A program made the translations under genes and the position numbers. From positions 36,194,972 through 36,258,971 of the forward strand of contig NC_053047.1 in the NCBI RefSeq assembly GCF_003473485.1: a stretch of DNA of 64,000 nt, given 5' to 3'. Positions 23,804-36,800 of this stretch are shown one piece after another (position 1 is the first letter of the stretch; every line of letters starts with the position of its first letter). The notes below the pieces were generated by a model. The model saw nothing but the letters and a program-made list of their open reading frames with translations, did no database searches and was not told the origin of the DNA. This stretch comes from Medicago truncatula. Lineage: Eukaryota > Streptophyta > Magnoliopsida > Fabales > Fabaceae.

Positions 23804-26800
23804 ATGGAGAGGGGACCCAATATTATTGTGGATATGAACAAAGACAAAGTGATTTCAAATTCTCAATTGATTTCTTCATGCATAAAAGGGTTTAAGGACA
23901 AGAACATCACCACCAACAACATGCCCTCCTGGCTTCTCACCAGCATTTCTGGTATGTATTTAATTCTTTCTACCGTACCTACATTAATTTCTTCTTCATG
24001 ATGAAATTGTTTGAGTGTGGACTTGAAAATGTGGGGTAGCAAATATATTTGAATAGTTCATTCTTTTATTTTTACCAGTTGAATAGTTCAATCATATCAT
24101 ATAATATGAATACTCAAATAAATTCTTGACAAATTGTAAGACATAAATTGGTCCTTAAAATCTCTAACATAGTTAAATTAGTCCTTTATAAGGTCAAAAT
24201 CTCTCCTAAACGATGGTAGGTTTGATTTGAGTAGTATTCTTGAGATATTTTTTTTACCCTATTGTCAAAAAAAATTTCATTTCTAACCTCATATGAGAAT
24301 TATTAACATAAATGATCCACTTTTAGTTTTTTTTTTGTCCTGTGTAGTACAGCCATTTAATGGCAGAATGCGACATGTGTTCTAGGCAATCATTTAGCTG
24401 TAATGAAAGTGGATCATTTAGGTTAATAATTCTCGTGCGGGTTAGAAATGGAATTTTTTTTTGGCAATAAGGTCATTAAAAAAAATCTATTCTTGAGGTA
24501 CAATATTGTTTAAACTTCATTTAGACCAATTTGATGTCATTGATATAGGTTTTTTTTTAAAAATAAAATGATACTACAGACCTATAGTGTTAAATGAGAA
24601 ATTTTTCAAAAGCTTGCCTTAAATGGAAAAAGAAAATTGTAACAATAGTATAGGGAATGAAAGTAAAGTGAAGAAATCTGAATTAAATGGAGTCACATGC
24701 ATCTAGTGTGTTAAACCTTACAACATTTTTTCTATCAATCATCAATGGAAAAGAAAGAAGGGATGAGGAAGAAAGGAAGAGAATCCTCCATACTGTATGA
24801 TACTGAAATGTCTCTTTCAACTGTCATCAAAAAACAAACGTCCAAGTCTTCTTTGGAAACAGCAATAACCGTACTTCATTGTATACCATGTTACATTTTT
24901 ACTCAACATACCATGTTGTCACGCGCTTCTCTTTACACGTGCCTAGTAGCTTGAATTTAAATTTTAAAAAATGAGGAGTACACAAGAATCATCACTAATA
25001 TATTATTATTTGATTAATGATATGCTATAAGCATCCTTTCGTTAATAAAAATACTCATGGCACAATCGTCTTAAACATATCTCAGTCTCTCAGAACTTAA
25101 GATATGCAAACACATGTTATAATATTTAAGCGAAATGAAAATGATTGAATATAATTATATGAGTTGAAGATGCATGTTTTCAAATTCCGATATGTGTTAT
25201 CTGAACTTTATTTTGATGGTTAATGTAATGTGGTTATAGTATAGGTATTTGTCTAATGTCCACAAGTAATATTATATTGTCTTGTATTATTTATTCACAA
25301 GTAATATTATGATGGGATTTATAAATTCAGTGAATTATGCATGATACAAAACATGTTTTAGATGTGTGACCATGTGAAATGTGTGATTAATTGTTTGTTT
25401 ATATTTAAAATTGATATTGATTGTTTATATATAGATGAGTAGTTTTTTAACAAAGCTTAAAATACTAAAATAAATTTAATTTAAGTGATCAATATTAATA
25501 TTTTAAAATTTATTTGAAATAAAAATTCAAACATGTGCTAAGAAAAAGTTGGCATGGCATGTAAGAATCTTTTTCATAGGCTGCTATTGACAGGTCTCTA
25601 CACCTATGATGGTGTCAATCTGTTTTCAAATTTCCAATCTCCAATCTTATTTCAACCAAGATTCCAAATCCATTGTCATTGTTCTGGCTCATACATCTAT
25701 TGTCACTTTCTCACATAATAAACTTTTGTTCCTTTCTTTAGCCTTTGCCAAAACTTTTTCATATTTTTCAAAATTTGAAACCAATGAAGAGAACTTTATT
25801 ATATTTTTGGACCACATCAACATATTTGAAGTACTAACATAACATGTTACATTAGACTATGTTGTGTATGTAACCGTTAGAATTACACATTTCCCATTAT
25901 ATCCTCATGTCTTGTGCACTTTATAATCTTAACTTAATTATAGTTTTTTAATCAAAAAATGTAAAGTTGGATAATATAAGACCCTTTTAATCAAAAAAAT
26001 GTAAAGTACATGATGCTGACATATGCATTCAAAACTAGAGACAAATTTAACTATGTAGACTTTATATATGACCATACCTTTATGCCTAACCTATACTATT
26101 CTACAACATTGTTATTCAAATTTCAAAATTAGTCCTACATTATTATTTTTATTTATGTTATGTACTACCATAATTATTTATGGTTTTTGTCAGTGTTCCC
26201 TTTTATTGTGTCTTTGTTTGGTGACATGTCACTTTCTTAAACTCAAATTTCTCATCAACCCTATTGAGATCTGGTCTATATTAACCTTCTTTTGGTGTTC
26301 TCATTGGTACTATTATTATAAAGTTGTGTTTTTTTCTTCATGGTTTTGAAGCTATGAACTTGAGTAAATCAGGTAAGAAAATAATAGTCTTTTTTTTTTT
26401 TTTTTTTTTTATGTTGTATTATTACAATTTGTATTTTTATTTTTATGGTTTTGTACATATGGAACTGAATTAACCATGTAAGAGATTTTTTTTTTCTTTT
26501 TTTCCTTGTGTTTTACTATTATTAATAGTTATGTTTTTTGTATGATTTTGAAGCAATGGTATTTTATTTTGTTGCACAATACTAACTCAAATGTGAACAT
26601 GGTTTATTTATGGTGGTAGATTTGGAAGAAAGGATGAAAATGTTGGCAATTGGAACAAGTGAAGAAGAAGAAGAAGGTGACACTTTTGCTGAAAGAGCAG
26701 AAACTTACTATCAAAAGAGACCTCAACTACTTTCACTTCTGCATGATTTGTACAATGGCTATGTCACTTTATCCGATCGATATATACAAACACTTGCAAA

Positions 26801-27584
26801 GCATAAGCATCATAGTAGACACTCTTCACAAGTTTCAACTTTGGAAGAAGGTTTTTCTGATCAAGAAGAAGTTATTAGTGGTGTGAGTCAAGTTGATTCG
26901 GATATGGAAAGTTCAATCTCTTATCAACAAATGCTGCCAATGGTTAAGGGTTCCATGGTTGATGTTGATGCAATTGTAGCTGAGCTTGTGATGAAGAATG
27001 TTATGTGTGATTTTTTGGTTCATGAGGTTGGTGTCATGGAGAGAAAGTATTGTGAGTCTTCGAGGAAAAGTGAGTTACAGAAGAGTTTGCTTGAGGTGTT
27101 GGAATCTGAGAGACTTGTTTTGTTGAATGAGAATGCTGGTTTGAGTTATAGAGTTAATAGTTTGGTTGAGGAGAACAAAGAGCTTGCGTCCGAGTCGGTT
27201 TTCATCAAGAGAAAAGCTGGTGAGTTGGCTAAGTGTGTGCTGAAGATGAGGGAGGATCATAGAGTTTATCTATTGCATAGGAAAATTGAAGATCTTCAAG
27301 GCCAGATACATGGCTTGGAGAAGAGGAACAAGGAGTATTATGAGAGGCTTTTGAGAAGAGAGAGTCAAGAAAATGGCGGTTGTATCGGCAACAAAGGGAA
27401 GAATGGCGGTGAAGGGATAGCTTTGGAAGTTCATGTTCAAATGGAGAAGCCTAGAAGGTTTAAGTGGAAAGAAGAAGGAAATTCTTCTAGGAAGAATTTT
27501 GCTGGGAAGAAAGGTCATAGTTTGTGGAAAAAGTTGAAGAACATGGACTTGCTGTTATGTGGGACTAATCCAACCTGCGCTTGA
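23804..27584 (+). CDS. NET3/KIP1-type protein with NAB domain (kinase-interacting family protein)
   Basis: Two exons, 23804-23951 and 26620-27584, joined in phase (G|AT) to give about 370 residues. The junction creates MPSWLLTSIS-DLEERMKML, the start of the NAB (NET actin-binding) domain; it continues with GDTFAERAETYYQKRPQLLS and YVTLSDRY up to about residue 105. The family norm has a Trp-rich SWWW or QWLL start, and this gene has SWLL, as in shorter NET3 members. Residues about 145-260 are heptad-rich coiled coil. The C-terminus is basic and ends KKLKNMDLLLCGTNPTCA. Such proteins bind F-actin and link it to membranes; petunia KIP1 was found through a pollen receptor kinase. A 2.67-kb intron separates the exons. 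The AUG at 23804 is the only one that keeps the frame with a sensible N-terminus. A pyrimidine-rich stretch at about 22250-22370 followed by GTGAGT may be an untranslated first exon. Confidence 0.85.
24262..24470. mobile_element. Foldback / long-TIR MITE in the NET3-like intron
   Basis: The left arm (from ATTGTCAAAAAAAATTTCAT through TTCTAACCTCATATGAGAAT to AAATGATCCACTTTTAG) is repeated in inverse on the right arm, ending GGAATTTTTTTTTGGCAAT. Arms are about 65 bp with few mismatches around a 70-bp loop. Weaker inverted similarity extends outward on both sides. Confidence 0.75.
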
Positions 27585-27599
27585 TCTTGATCAGATGGT

Positions 27600-28460
27600 T
27601 CAGAAATGGTCGACTGCGTGGAATCACGTGGTTTTTAGTATTCACCAAAGATTTATATGTATACTTTTTGGCTCTTGAACACTAGTAGTAGATTTCTAGG
27701 TTACTAAGCATGTGTTTGGTTTTGCGTTAGAGACCCTAAACTCGTGTCCAACCATGCTTTTGCCGCGATTTCTATGAAGCTATAAAATCATGCTTTTAAG
27801 CTATGGTGTATATTAATATGAACTCTAGCTAAGCCTTTTGATAAACTAATTGTAGATTAGTTAACATAAGCTAGAGTCAATACTTTTGCCTCTAGTATTA
27901 TAGCTGGTGGTTTAATTCTTGCTTTGTTGCTTTTGTTAAAAGCTTTGTTTAACAAAATTATGTTATGCATCATCAAACAATGTTGTATGAAGTGATTAGC
28001 CTTAATGTTGAATGCCCTTTTGTTATACATTTATATTTATATTCAGTTCTGTGTAGTCATGTTTCAACTTGTTTGTAATTTTGTGCAACCTAATTTTAAT
28101 GTGTATTTTCTCCATATCTAGATTAGTGGTTTGTGTTGTTTAAATACTTTTTATGGAGGTTTCATTTTCAAACAAAATGCACATTTCAACCATGTTTTAC
28201 ATTTATTATTGACCATTGTTTTCAATTTGAAATTTCAATCTTATCAGGATAGACACCAAACATATTTTGGGGTGAAACCATGTAGTAGTATGGTCGATCA
28301 GACGAAAATGGGTCCTCTCATGTTTGTCTCACATTTGAATAGACAAATATGAGATAAGTTTTTATTATAAAAAATCAATGGTGAAATTGGTATTTTTTTT
28401 TATCATAGAATTACCCAAAACAATATAATGATAAGAACAAAGGTTAACACGATGTGAGTA
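27600..28460. other. 3' flank of the NET3-like gene and intergenic DNA
   Basis: No gene is supported. The first few hundred bases are probably the 3' untranslated region. The open frame at 28131-28352 has no coding signature. Confidence 0.4.
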
Positions 28461-28469
28461 CCTAATTTT

Positions 28470-29350
28470 ATGGAACCAGTGTGATGTAAGCTTCCAATGT
28501 ATGTTAATCATGTTATTGGAAAGGTTTTATAATTATTATAAAATATTATATGCTCATTATCTTCAGACTGAAAGTCAAAGAGGGAGACAAAGTGTGTCTT
28601 CAATGTAACTAACCAATGTTCATGTGTAATCATAGTCTACCTTTGAGTTACTACTTCCCTTGTGTATTTGGTTCAAATTTTGGACTAAATGCATCAATGT
28701 TTGTTGATCCATTTTTACTTATATTTTACGACGTAGGGAGAATCATTTATCAAAATTATTTCCTATAAATATTACCCTCGTTAAGGCTCTCAATGTTCTT
28801 TTCATTCAATTTATATAAAATCTTCAAACTTCAACACGAGTAAAGTGAAAAATGAGAAGACAAAAATAAAAGTTGACGTTTCAACAAACTCATGATTTAT
28901 TATAATATACTTGTAATTTGTACTATTGATTTGTTAATCAGTACAAGTTTATACTATCGTTCATTTTAGAGGAGTCGGACAAAATTTTATGATACCTAAG
29001 TGATGTAAGCTTTCAATGTATGTTATCATATTGTTGAAAACGTTTCTTAATATTCTATGGTCATTTTCTTTAGAGTGAAGTAATGATATTTGTACATCTC
29101 TTTCTTACAACTTTCATGACAACTTTGTTTTTCTCTTCTATGATTGGTCAAAAACAATAGAGAGAGAAAAATGAAGAGAGAGAATAAAAGTATAATGTGA
29201 GTATGAGAGAGAGAAAGTTGTCAAAAGGTTATTAAAAAATGGTTGTACAAATATCATTTCTCAATTCAAAAAGGGAGACAAAAATGGGTCTTCTATGTAA
29301 CCAATGTTGAAGTGTAATCATGGACATGGTCTACATTTGAGTAACTACCT
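28470..29350 (+). repeat. Direct duplication of intergenic DNA, second copy interrupted by a MITE
   Basis: The block 28470-28660 (GATGTAAGCTTCCAATGTAT, AGGGAGACAAAG, GTCTTC..ATGTAA.., GTGTAATCAT, TTTGAGT) recurs at 28998-29350 in the same order. In the second copy the join between GAGTGAAG and AAAAAGGGAGAC is interrupted by about 180 bp of MITE sequence. Confidence 0.75.
29078..29262. mobile_element. MITE, same family as 20531-20718
   Basis: The left end carries TAATGATATTTGTACATCTC and the right end inverted reads GAGAAATGATATTTGTACAA. The paralogous intergenic copy at about 28560-28590 lacks it, giving an empty-site comparison. The interior is a purine-rich AGAGAGAGAAA tract. The target duplication is not clear. 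Confidence 0.7.
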
Positions 29351-29357
29351 CCATTAA

Positions 29358-29500
29358 TGTGCTATATGCAAAGGCAGAAATGTACACTGTCGGTGACAGT
29401 TTATGGTTGGGATGACTTCTTGATTTCAACAACTGGTCGGCTTGAAAAACAGTTTCATGTTGGTGATTTTCTTGGTAAGAGTAGAGTTTCACATTCATAA
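29358..29500 (+). pseudogene. Eroded phytocyanin-like fragment
   Basis: One frame reads YAKAEMYTVGDSLWLG, which resembles the mature N-terminus of phytocyanins (A-x-x-YTVGDSxGW). The adjoining frame then reads WDDFLISTTGRLEKQFHVGD followed by FLGKSRVSHS and a stop, resembling the K-x-F-x-VGD-x-L segment of the plastocyanin-like fold. The change of frame and the missing copper ligands and C-terminal half indicate a dead fragment. The assignment rests on two short motifs in correct order and spacing. Confidence 0.4.
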
Positions 29501-29633
29501 ATGGATTGTGTTTGTTCATGCGTATGAACAAAGATAACTTGTTTGAAGACTTTGAAGGTGGTGCTAAACACAATTTCGAGCAAAATAATACTAGTTTAAT
29601 GTTTCTTATTATGAATCATGGAATTATAGGGAA

Positions 29634-29795
29634 GAAGGTCATAATGATCAGCCAGAAAGCAAATATAGTTCCACTTATGAGGTTGATACTCGTAGAGATT
29701 CATATGAATGAATATGAAGGCCATAATGATTAGCAAGAAAGCAAACATAGTTCCACTCATGAGGTAGATATTCGTAGAGATTCATATAGAATAAA
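29634..29795 (+). repeat. 82-bp tandem duplication with coding-like content
   Basis: Two units start GAAGG(T/C)CATAATGAT at 29634 and 29716. In one frame the first reads EGHNDQPESKYSSTYEVDTR followed by RDSYE; the second, in a shifted frame, reads EGHND, a stop, QESKHSSTHEVDIRRDSY. A short repeat of GAAT at the unit junction accounts for the frame change. I do not recognise the peptide. It may be a relic of a repetitive protein downstream of the phytocyanin-like fragment. Confidence 0.55.
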
Positions 29796-29829
29796 TGTAG
29801 ATGATAAAAGATAATGAATGAGTACAATG

Positions 29830-30855
29830 ATTGTTCCTTTATATACAGATTAATTGAAGTAACCGACTCTAACCAACTATAAACAAAGCTTCTAACTCTA
29901 GTTAACCTATCAACTAACTATAGCTGATTAGTGTAATATTTCTCCAATATGAAATTAAATGACACCACACCAATTCTATAATTTGAGAAATTGCATTCAT
30001 CAATTTAAATAACACACTCCTGAACGAACGATGATTGAATCTTACGGAAGTCATTAATCTCCTATAAAGTGACGAACTAAAGCTTTAATCTATGCCAATA
30101 GAGGTTCATATTTAGTGTTTAAATAGTATCACGAACACGATTACTTCTAGTAGAAAGACCTAGTGAGAAACCTAAAAATTTGAGTGCAATTTCATTTTAT
30201 TATGTAAATAAACATTACATTATGTTATGTTTGGATATGGGAAGTAGGAAAGAAATAATAATAAAAAGGTGCAAAGAAATAGGAGATAAGAGACAATAGT
30301 AAAAGTTGGGTAGGTTTTTAGGATGTTTGGATTGAGAGAAAATAAAGTAAAAGGGGGGAAAAATAGTTATTTGTTCTTTGATAAGATGGAAAAATAAAAT
30401 AAAGAAAAGGGTATGTTCCTATATTAAATATAATACATGGGTAAAGTTGTATTGAATATCAGGGGCAAAATTGGTATGTACAAAAATTAACATTCTACCT
30501 CATTTTCTAAGTATAAAAAAAATTAATGAATCACACAAAAACAATCATTGTAAGATAGAACCCTCTACGTGTTTAGCAGTCAATTTCACCTTATTACAAA
30601 GGTCAAAATACAAATACAGTATAGTACTAATTTAAGGTCAAAAACACTTGTTTATGTGTATAAATAAGATTAAAATAAAATTAATGCACATAAACTTTTT
30701 AGATTTGGAAATTTTCCCCCTACTAAGGAAATGTTAGGCATTACAAGGCATATCAATCTTGTTGAAAAAATTATGAACTTTACCCCTATATTGAAAGTGT
30801 CCTTCATTAAGGGTGAGTATGTAGGGTTATACTTGTGTTAATCGCGTGTTTTGGT
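29830..30855. other. Intergenic, no supported gene
   Basis: AT-rich DNA between the eroded fragment and the 3' end of the FEY-like gene. The part immediately below 30860 is probably the FEY 3' untranslated region. 'ATGTTTGGAT' words at about 30229 and 30322 suggest a degraded TIR element. Confidence 0.4.
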
Positions 30856-30859
30856 TTCA

Positions 30860-33800
30860 TCATTGTTGTTCTTGTCCGTAACGACATTTAACTTCCTCTC
30901 CCTCTAGAAACTTCTCCACGGCATCCGAAGGAAGACCAATCATCTCTAATGTCTTTTCCCATACTTCATGTGATGTTTGAAGATTGTGTGCTTCTTCTGA
31001 CGCATTTGCAGGACGACAATCATGAGAAATATACGGACAAACAGGCCATTCATCAGATTTCAACAATTCACAATACTCTGAAACTTGAGGATCAGTTGCT
31101 GCAAAAAGTGTACTCCTAGAACCTGCATTGCAGCAAAATTGATAAGAGACAACTCTATTCTTAAGTACTTCTAGAACCAAAACACTTCAAATCAATGTCT
31201 TCAATCGCGGAAAACAGCGGTTTGTTCAAATTTCGCAATGGTCCAGTGCTATAGCGTTGCTGTAGCCACTAATAGACAACGTACTAAATCACATATCGTG
31301 AAACAACAGTGGTTTGATAAAAATCTGCTATGCTATTATATAGCGGTTATTCATTGCTATAGTGCCGCTATATATCTACTATTTGACAAAACTGCTTGAA
31401 ATACTAAAAATTTGGTATACTATTGAATTATGATGTGAAGGAATAGTAAAAATAAATATAAACACAATGTTTGAGAGAGATAACAGTTGTATCTACTATC
31501 TATGGAAACTATCAGAACATGAATAAAAGAAAAGAAGTAATGAATATGGAAATATTAATTACATTCAACAAAAGCAATGAATAAACAGACCTTCTTGAGC
31601 ATTAAAGATGAAGTAAGGTATCAAATGATATCCAGTTTGAACAGATTTTGGAAGATCCCTTGCCTGCATAGATGAAGTTGAAAGTATCAGCTATGTAGAA
31701 ATCTTATGAAATATATTATGACCAGAAATTATATGGTAAAATTATCCAAACAAGATGAAATTGCTTAGAGGGCCAAACTCTAAAACAAATAGGCGCTTAG
31801 CAGAATAGATTTTAAACCAACACACAAAATGTGAGAAATATGAAATTTACCATTTTGCCTCGGTTATTAATCGGACACGGTTTTAGATACACCTAATAAG
31901 TTCTATCTAACTAACCTTGTGTTTCATATATCCTCTTCAATCTAATTGACACTCTTAATTTTCATTTGTCTACTTTTTGGCAAACATATACATTTCAAAA
32001 TAAATAGTAATCCTAGAAAACAAGCTGACTGAGTACTAGTCACATTAAAGCTCAATTCAACAATAGACAGATACTAATAACAAAAATATCATTTAGTACA
32101 CGCTTGAAATTAATCTAACGCAAACTAATTATTATAAGCATTCTGATTTCTATAAATAATTAACCATAGTTAAAAAATCAATTACATTTCTAATATTTAA
32201 AACAAACATTCAGAGGGCCAGATATCCAATTGAAAACTAAATTAAACATTGAATTAAGTTTCCCGGTATTACTAAATCATAGGAATAAACTGGTTGGTTA
32301 TGGAAGTACTTGTTCGAACCAAGAACAGATGTACAATTGTTTGTTTCAGAATACTTACAACATTGGTCTGGACAATTCCAGGCGATACGCATAATACACT
32401 GATACCGGCTTCAGCAGGCAGACGCTTAAAAAGAACACTGCTGAACATAACCTGCAATAAAAACACAAACCCCTTTTTCATTCACCGCTTCAAGATAAAA
32501 GTAAACCAAGTAATTCATTTTCAAGTGATAACATAGTTGAACAGTAACAATGAAGTCGATGCTGATAACAGACCATACAAACCGATAAAAAAGAAGAAAT
32601 TCAGGAAGAAAACAAATTTACTCCATTAAAAGGAAAGAACAACCACAAACAAGATGCAATTATACCAAGGAAAGTTAGGAAACCCATAAACCAAAGTGGA
32701 AACTGTTATACTCGATTATTTTATGAATAAAAGGAAGCCACCAATTCTGAGCGCAGGTTTGTCCACAGTCCTATTGCTTCTTCTGTTTTTGTATCATGCA
32801 TATCAATGTGATACAATTTCATGTTGATGCATAATTGTTTTGTACTCGGTTGTCCTAGAGTTTTTGTACACTATACTTTATATACAAAAGAAAATATCAA
32901 TCAATTTATTACATGCTTGCTTTTCATTTTCATTCTTTGAAATATAACAATATTAGCTATATAGCACCGAAGTTCAGTTTTCAGACATGTCTGGTGTCCG
33001 ACACGTGATAGTGTCTGGCATGTGTTGGTGTTGAGACCAACATGAAACCAACACGAGGTTACATTCAATCACTTCAATTTTCTCAACTCATTACCGGTGT
33101 CTACATGTTGGTTTCTGTCTAATGCCGGCGTCTGTGTCAATGTTTCATAGGTAATAATTAAAATGGTCGGAACAATACATACATGAAAACAGATTTATTC
33201 CTTTTTTTTTTAGCATAAACCCTGTCAGTTGAACAGTGCACAACTAATTAAGGGGGTGTTTGTTATTAGGATGAAAAAATAAATAAAGCCTTGTAATAAC
33301 TTTCCCAGGAATACAATAATGAAAATTATATTCCTAGGAATTTTTTAAAAAGTGTTTGTTTACCATTTTAAACTCTTGGAATTTTTGTCAAATAAATATA
33401 GTTTTTTAATTAAAAAAAAAGAAAGAAAAATCATTAGCTACACTTTTTACTCAGTCGGAAGATTAAATGGTAAAATAGGGGGTATTAGTTGGTTATCAAG
33501 TAGAACGTGGGTTTTTTCTCAAAAAAAGAGTAGAACGTGGGTTATCATTCCTGGAAATTCAATTTTCCCAACCTCTCATGGGAATAAAAATAGCTAGAAT
33601 TTGGCTAGAATAAATTCCTGGGTATTATTTATTCTTGGGTATATTATTTTTGTTCCTTTCTACCAAACACAGTAATGTTTTTTTTCCATTCTCTATTCCC
33701 AGGAATGTACATTTTATCTCCGAAACAAACGCCCCCTAAGTGCAAATACGATGTTAACAAAAGAAATAAATGACTATATACATAAATTCATTTGATTAAA

Positions 33801-36800
33801 ATACTTATTAGTGAGAAAGCTTTCAGGAGAAACTTCAACGGGGAAGTTTACCTGCGCTAACTTGCTGCTTGAGTATCCAACCAAACTAGAAAACTTTCTT
33901 TTTCCAGATGTGAGATTCATGTCTTCAGTATCAACAAAGCCAACATGATGCATCTACAGCAGAAGAGGTGAAAAGAAAATCAAAAGCAATATTTAGACTA
34001 AAAATTAGATGAAAGAAAACTTTGATGTATTTTAGTGTTCAAATAGCAAGAAACTTACAATGGAGTTCACATTCACAATTCGACTAGGAGAGCCCCTAAT
34101 AAGGGATGGCAAAAGAAGTATTGAAAGCAAAGCAGGAGCAAGATGATTCACTTGCAAGTGATCTTCATAACCATCTTTTGAAAACTTTTGTGGTTCTGAG
34201 TAAGAGCAAAAACAACTGAGAGGGTAAGTTACAATTGTATTCAGATTCAGTGAGAACCAATCAGGAAATATCTATCAATACTATAATCCTGATAATCTAG
34301 TTACCTAAAAAAGATGAAAACAGTTTAATTTTTTTCAACAGAAGTATACAGGAACCCGAACCAGTACTTAGTACCGTCACTGATTCAAAATTCAAAATGA
34401 TAGACAAAAGATAGGCCAAAATTCATCAACAATATATGAAATACCGACCTCCAATGGAAAAAATGCCAGCGTTATTAATGAGAGCGTGCAAAGGTGTTGC
34501 ACGTGCATTCCAAGCTTCAGCAAACCTTGCAACAGAATCCAATGAGAGAAGATCTACCTCCATCACCTGGACAAGCCAAAATGAAAAGCCAGTGAACACG
34601 AGTAATACCAAATCATGCCTAATTGCTTATGAACTAATATTCTACAACTCGTTTTAATCTCAAAAGCTGTTCAACCAAAAACCATTAATAACGTTATGTA
34701 AAAAACACTTTGTCAAAATCAAAATGAAAGCTGATCCAAACACATGAACCAACACAAAAAGGTTTCCTTAGATTCAGATTGTATAAAACTTAACAAAATA
34801 GGCTCTCAAAAATTCAAAATGACAGCTCGATGTTCCTTAAAATTCAAATTTAAATACAAATTTAAAAAGGATAGGCTTTACACAGCAATGAGTAATGGAA
34901 ATACAAGTTACAGCTATGGATATAATGAACATCATTCATGCATTTTTTCACAATAGATTGGGCTTTTCTGATACTTAGTTAATTTTTTTCGCACTAGATT
35001 GGGCTTTTCTGGTATTAAGGAATAAGGCCTATCCTTGCCGCCACATTAAAAATTAAGTTTCAGCACAAGATAGGTGTGCATTTTCCACACTTCAAGTCTA
35101 GAGGGCTATGAGTGAGAAGGTGAGTTAAAAATATAATATAAAATCATCAATTTGTTGTACCCAACTTCCAAAGTTCTTGAGATAGTAATTGAAACCAACT
35201 GATATAGAAGAATGAAATAGGGAAAATCCATTTGATTACAGAATAATATCGCAGAACTTTGAGGGTCTGCAACTCCCTAATGCCAAAATGACCCCTTCCC
35301 AGTCAAATCCTCAGATGATTCCACCAATCTTCCCATCTATTCCCTATTTATTCTTAAAGCATAACCACCCACTACTGACTTAATAATTTTAATATAATAA
35401 TAAACCATAACTGCATAATTAACTACTATAATTATAATAAAACTGATACAATTACTTCTAGTAAGATATCTAACAGATAGTTGGTTCATGCTAGATACCT
35501 CGACATTCAGTGCCATACCCAATCCCAATCCATCAGACTCAATCTGCCACTTCTGGATCAAATCATTAGCCCGCTTTGTGTTCCTCACAGCCATAACAAC
35601 ATGTGCCCCTGATTCTGCCAATTGCCTGCATAATGGAGAGACCAACATTACCCCCCAAAAAAACTTGTCAAACTCCACAACTTAAACACATTTTCAAACC
35701 TACATATCCGGCTCCTGTAAAGTGTTCATCACTTAAGAGAAGAAAGTGAGTATTATCAACCATTGATTTATTATTTTATTAAAGATGAATATTATAAATA
35801 ACAGATCATCACGACAACTGTTGATTTTCTCAATCACTTTGGAGGAGCCAAATTCCAAACGGATCCGTCTCCACTAAAATGATCAACCATTAAACATTAC
35901 TGTTTATGATTTCAAACAAAAAAATACAGTACAAAACACATTACAAGTAGGGTTGGGAATAGGCCAGGCCGGCCTACAGGGGCCTATGGCCTGGCCTGTT
36001 TAAGCCTGGCCTGGCCTGGCCTGTTTATTAAAAAGGCTAGGCTTAGGCTTTTTAAAAAGCCTATTTAAGTAAATAGGCCAGGCTTAGGCTATCAAAAAAG
36101 CCTATGAAGCCTAATAGGCCGGCCTGTTTATGCATGTTAGGCTTCATAGTGGACTTTTTTAATAGGCTTTAAAGCTTTATAGTGAAATAGGCTTTTAAGG
36201 CCTTATAGTAGTGATAGACAAGTCCTACACTGAAATAGGCTTGGAGGCCTATTAAGCCTATTTAAAAGTAGCTAAAATGGAATGTTTAGTGACTTTAATA
36301 GTAAGTAGGCCTGTAAATAGGCTTTCAGGCCAGGCCAGGCTTTTAAATAGGCCAGGCCAGGCCAAAAAAATAGGCCTATGAAAGGCCATAGGCCAGGCTC
36401 AGGCCTGCAAAATTTTTCGTAGGCCAGGCTCAGGCCTATCAAAGCCTGGCCTGGCCTGGCCTATTCCCAACCCTAATTACAAGTGAAGAAAACATAGTAA
36501 AACATGACTAGTTGACTGCCTAGACTTGCAAGTGAGCAAAACACATTACAAAAACATCAAACATCATTAACGATTTCAAACAAAAAAGTAAAACACCATT
36601 TATGTTAGAAGTAATTAAATCAATGTAGAAGATTATAGAAGTATGACTTTTAGTTATTCTTCATTATTAAGCAAGTAGTCTATGATTGGAGCAAAGGAAA
36701 AGTAATTGCAGACAACGTTCAAAATTATGCAGCACCGTTTTGATTTTTCTACTTAACGTATAAGAATTCATTTTCTTAGCAATTAAATATAGTTGTATGA

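Noticed and set aside
26068-26349. 93-residue open frame in the NET3-like intron
   Set aside because: Hydrophobic low-complexity translation inside a well-defined intron; no start context or domain.
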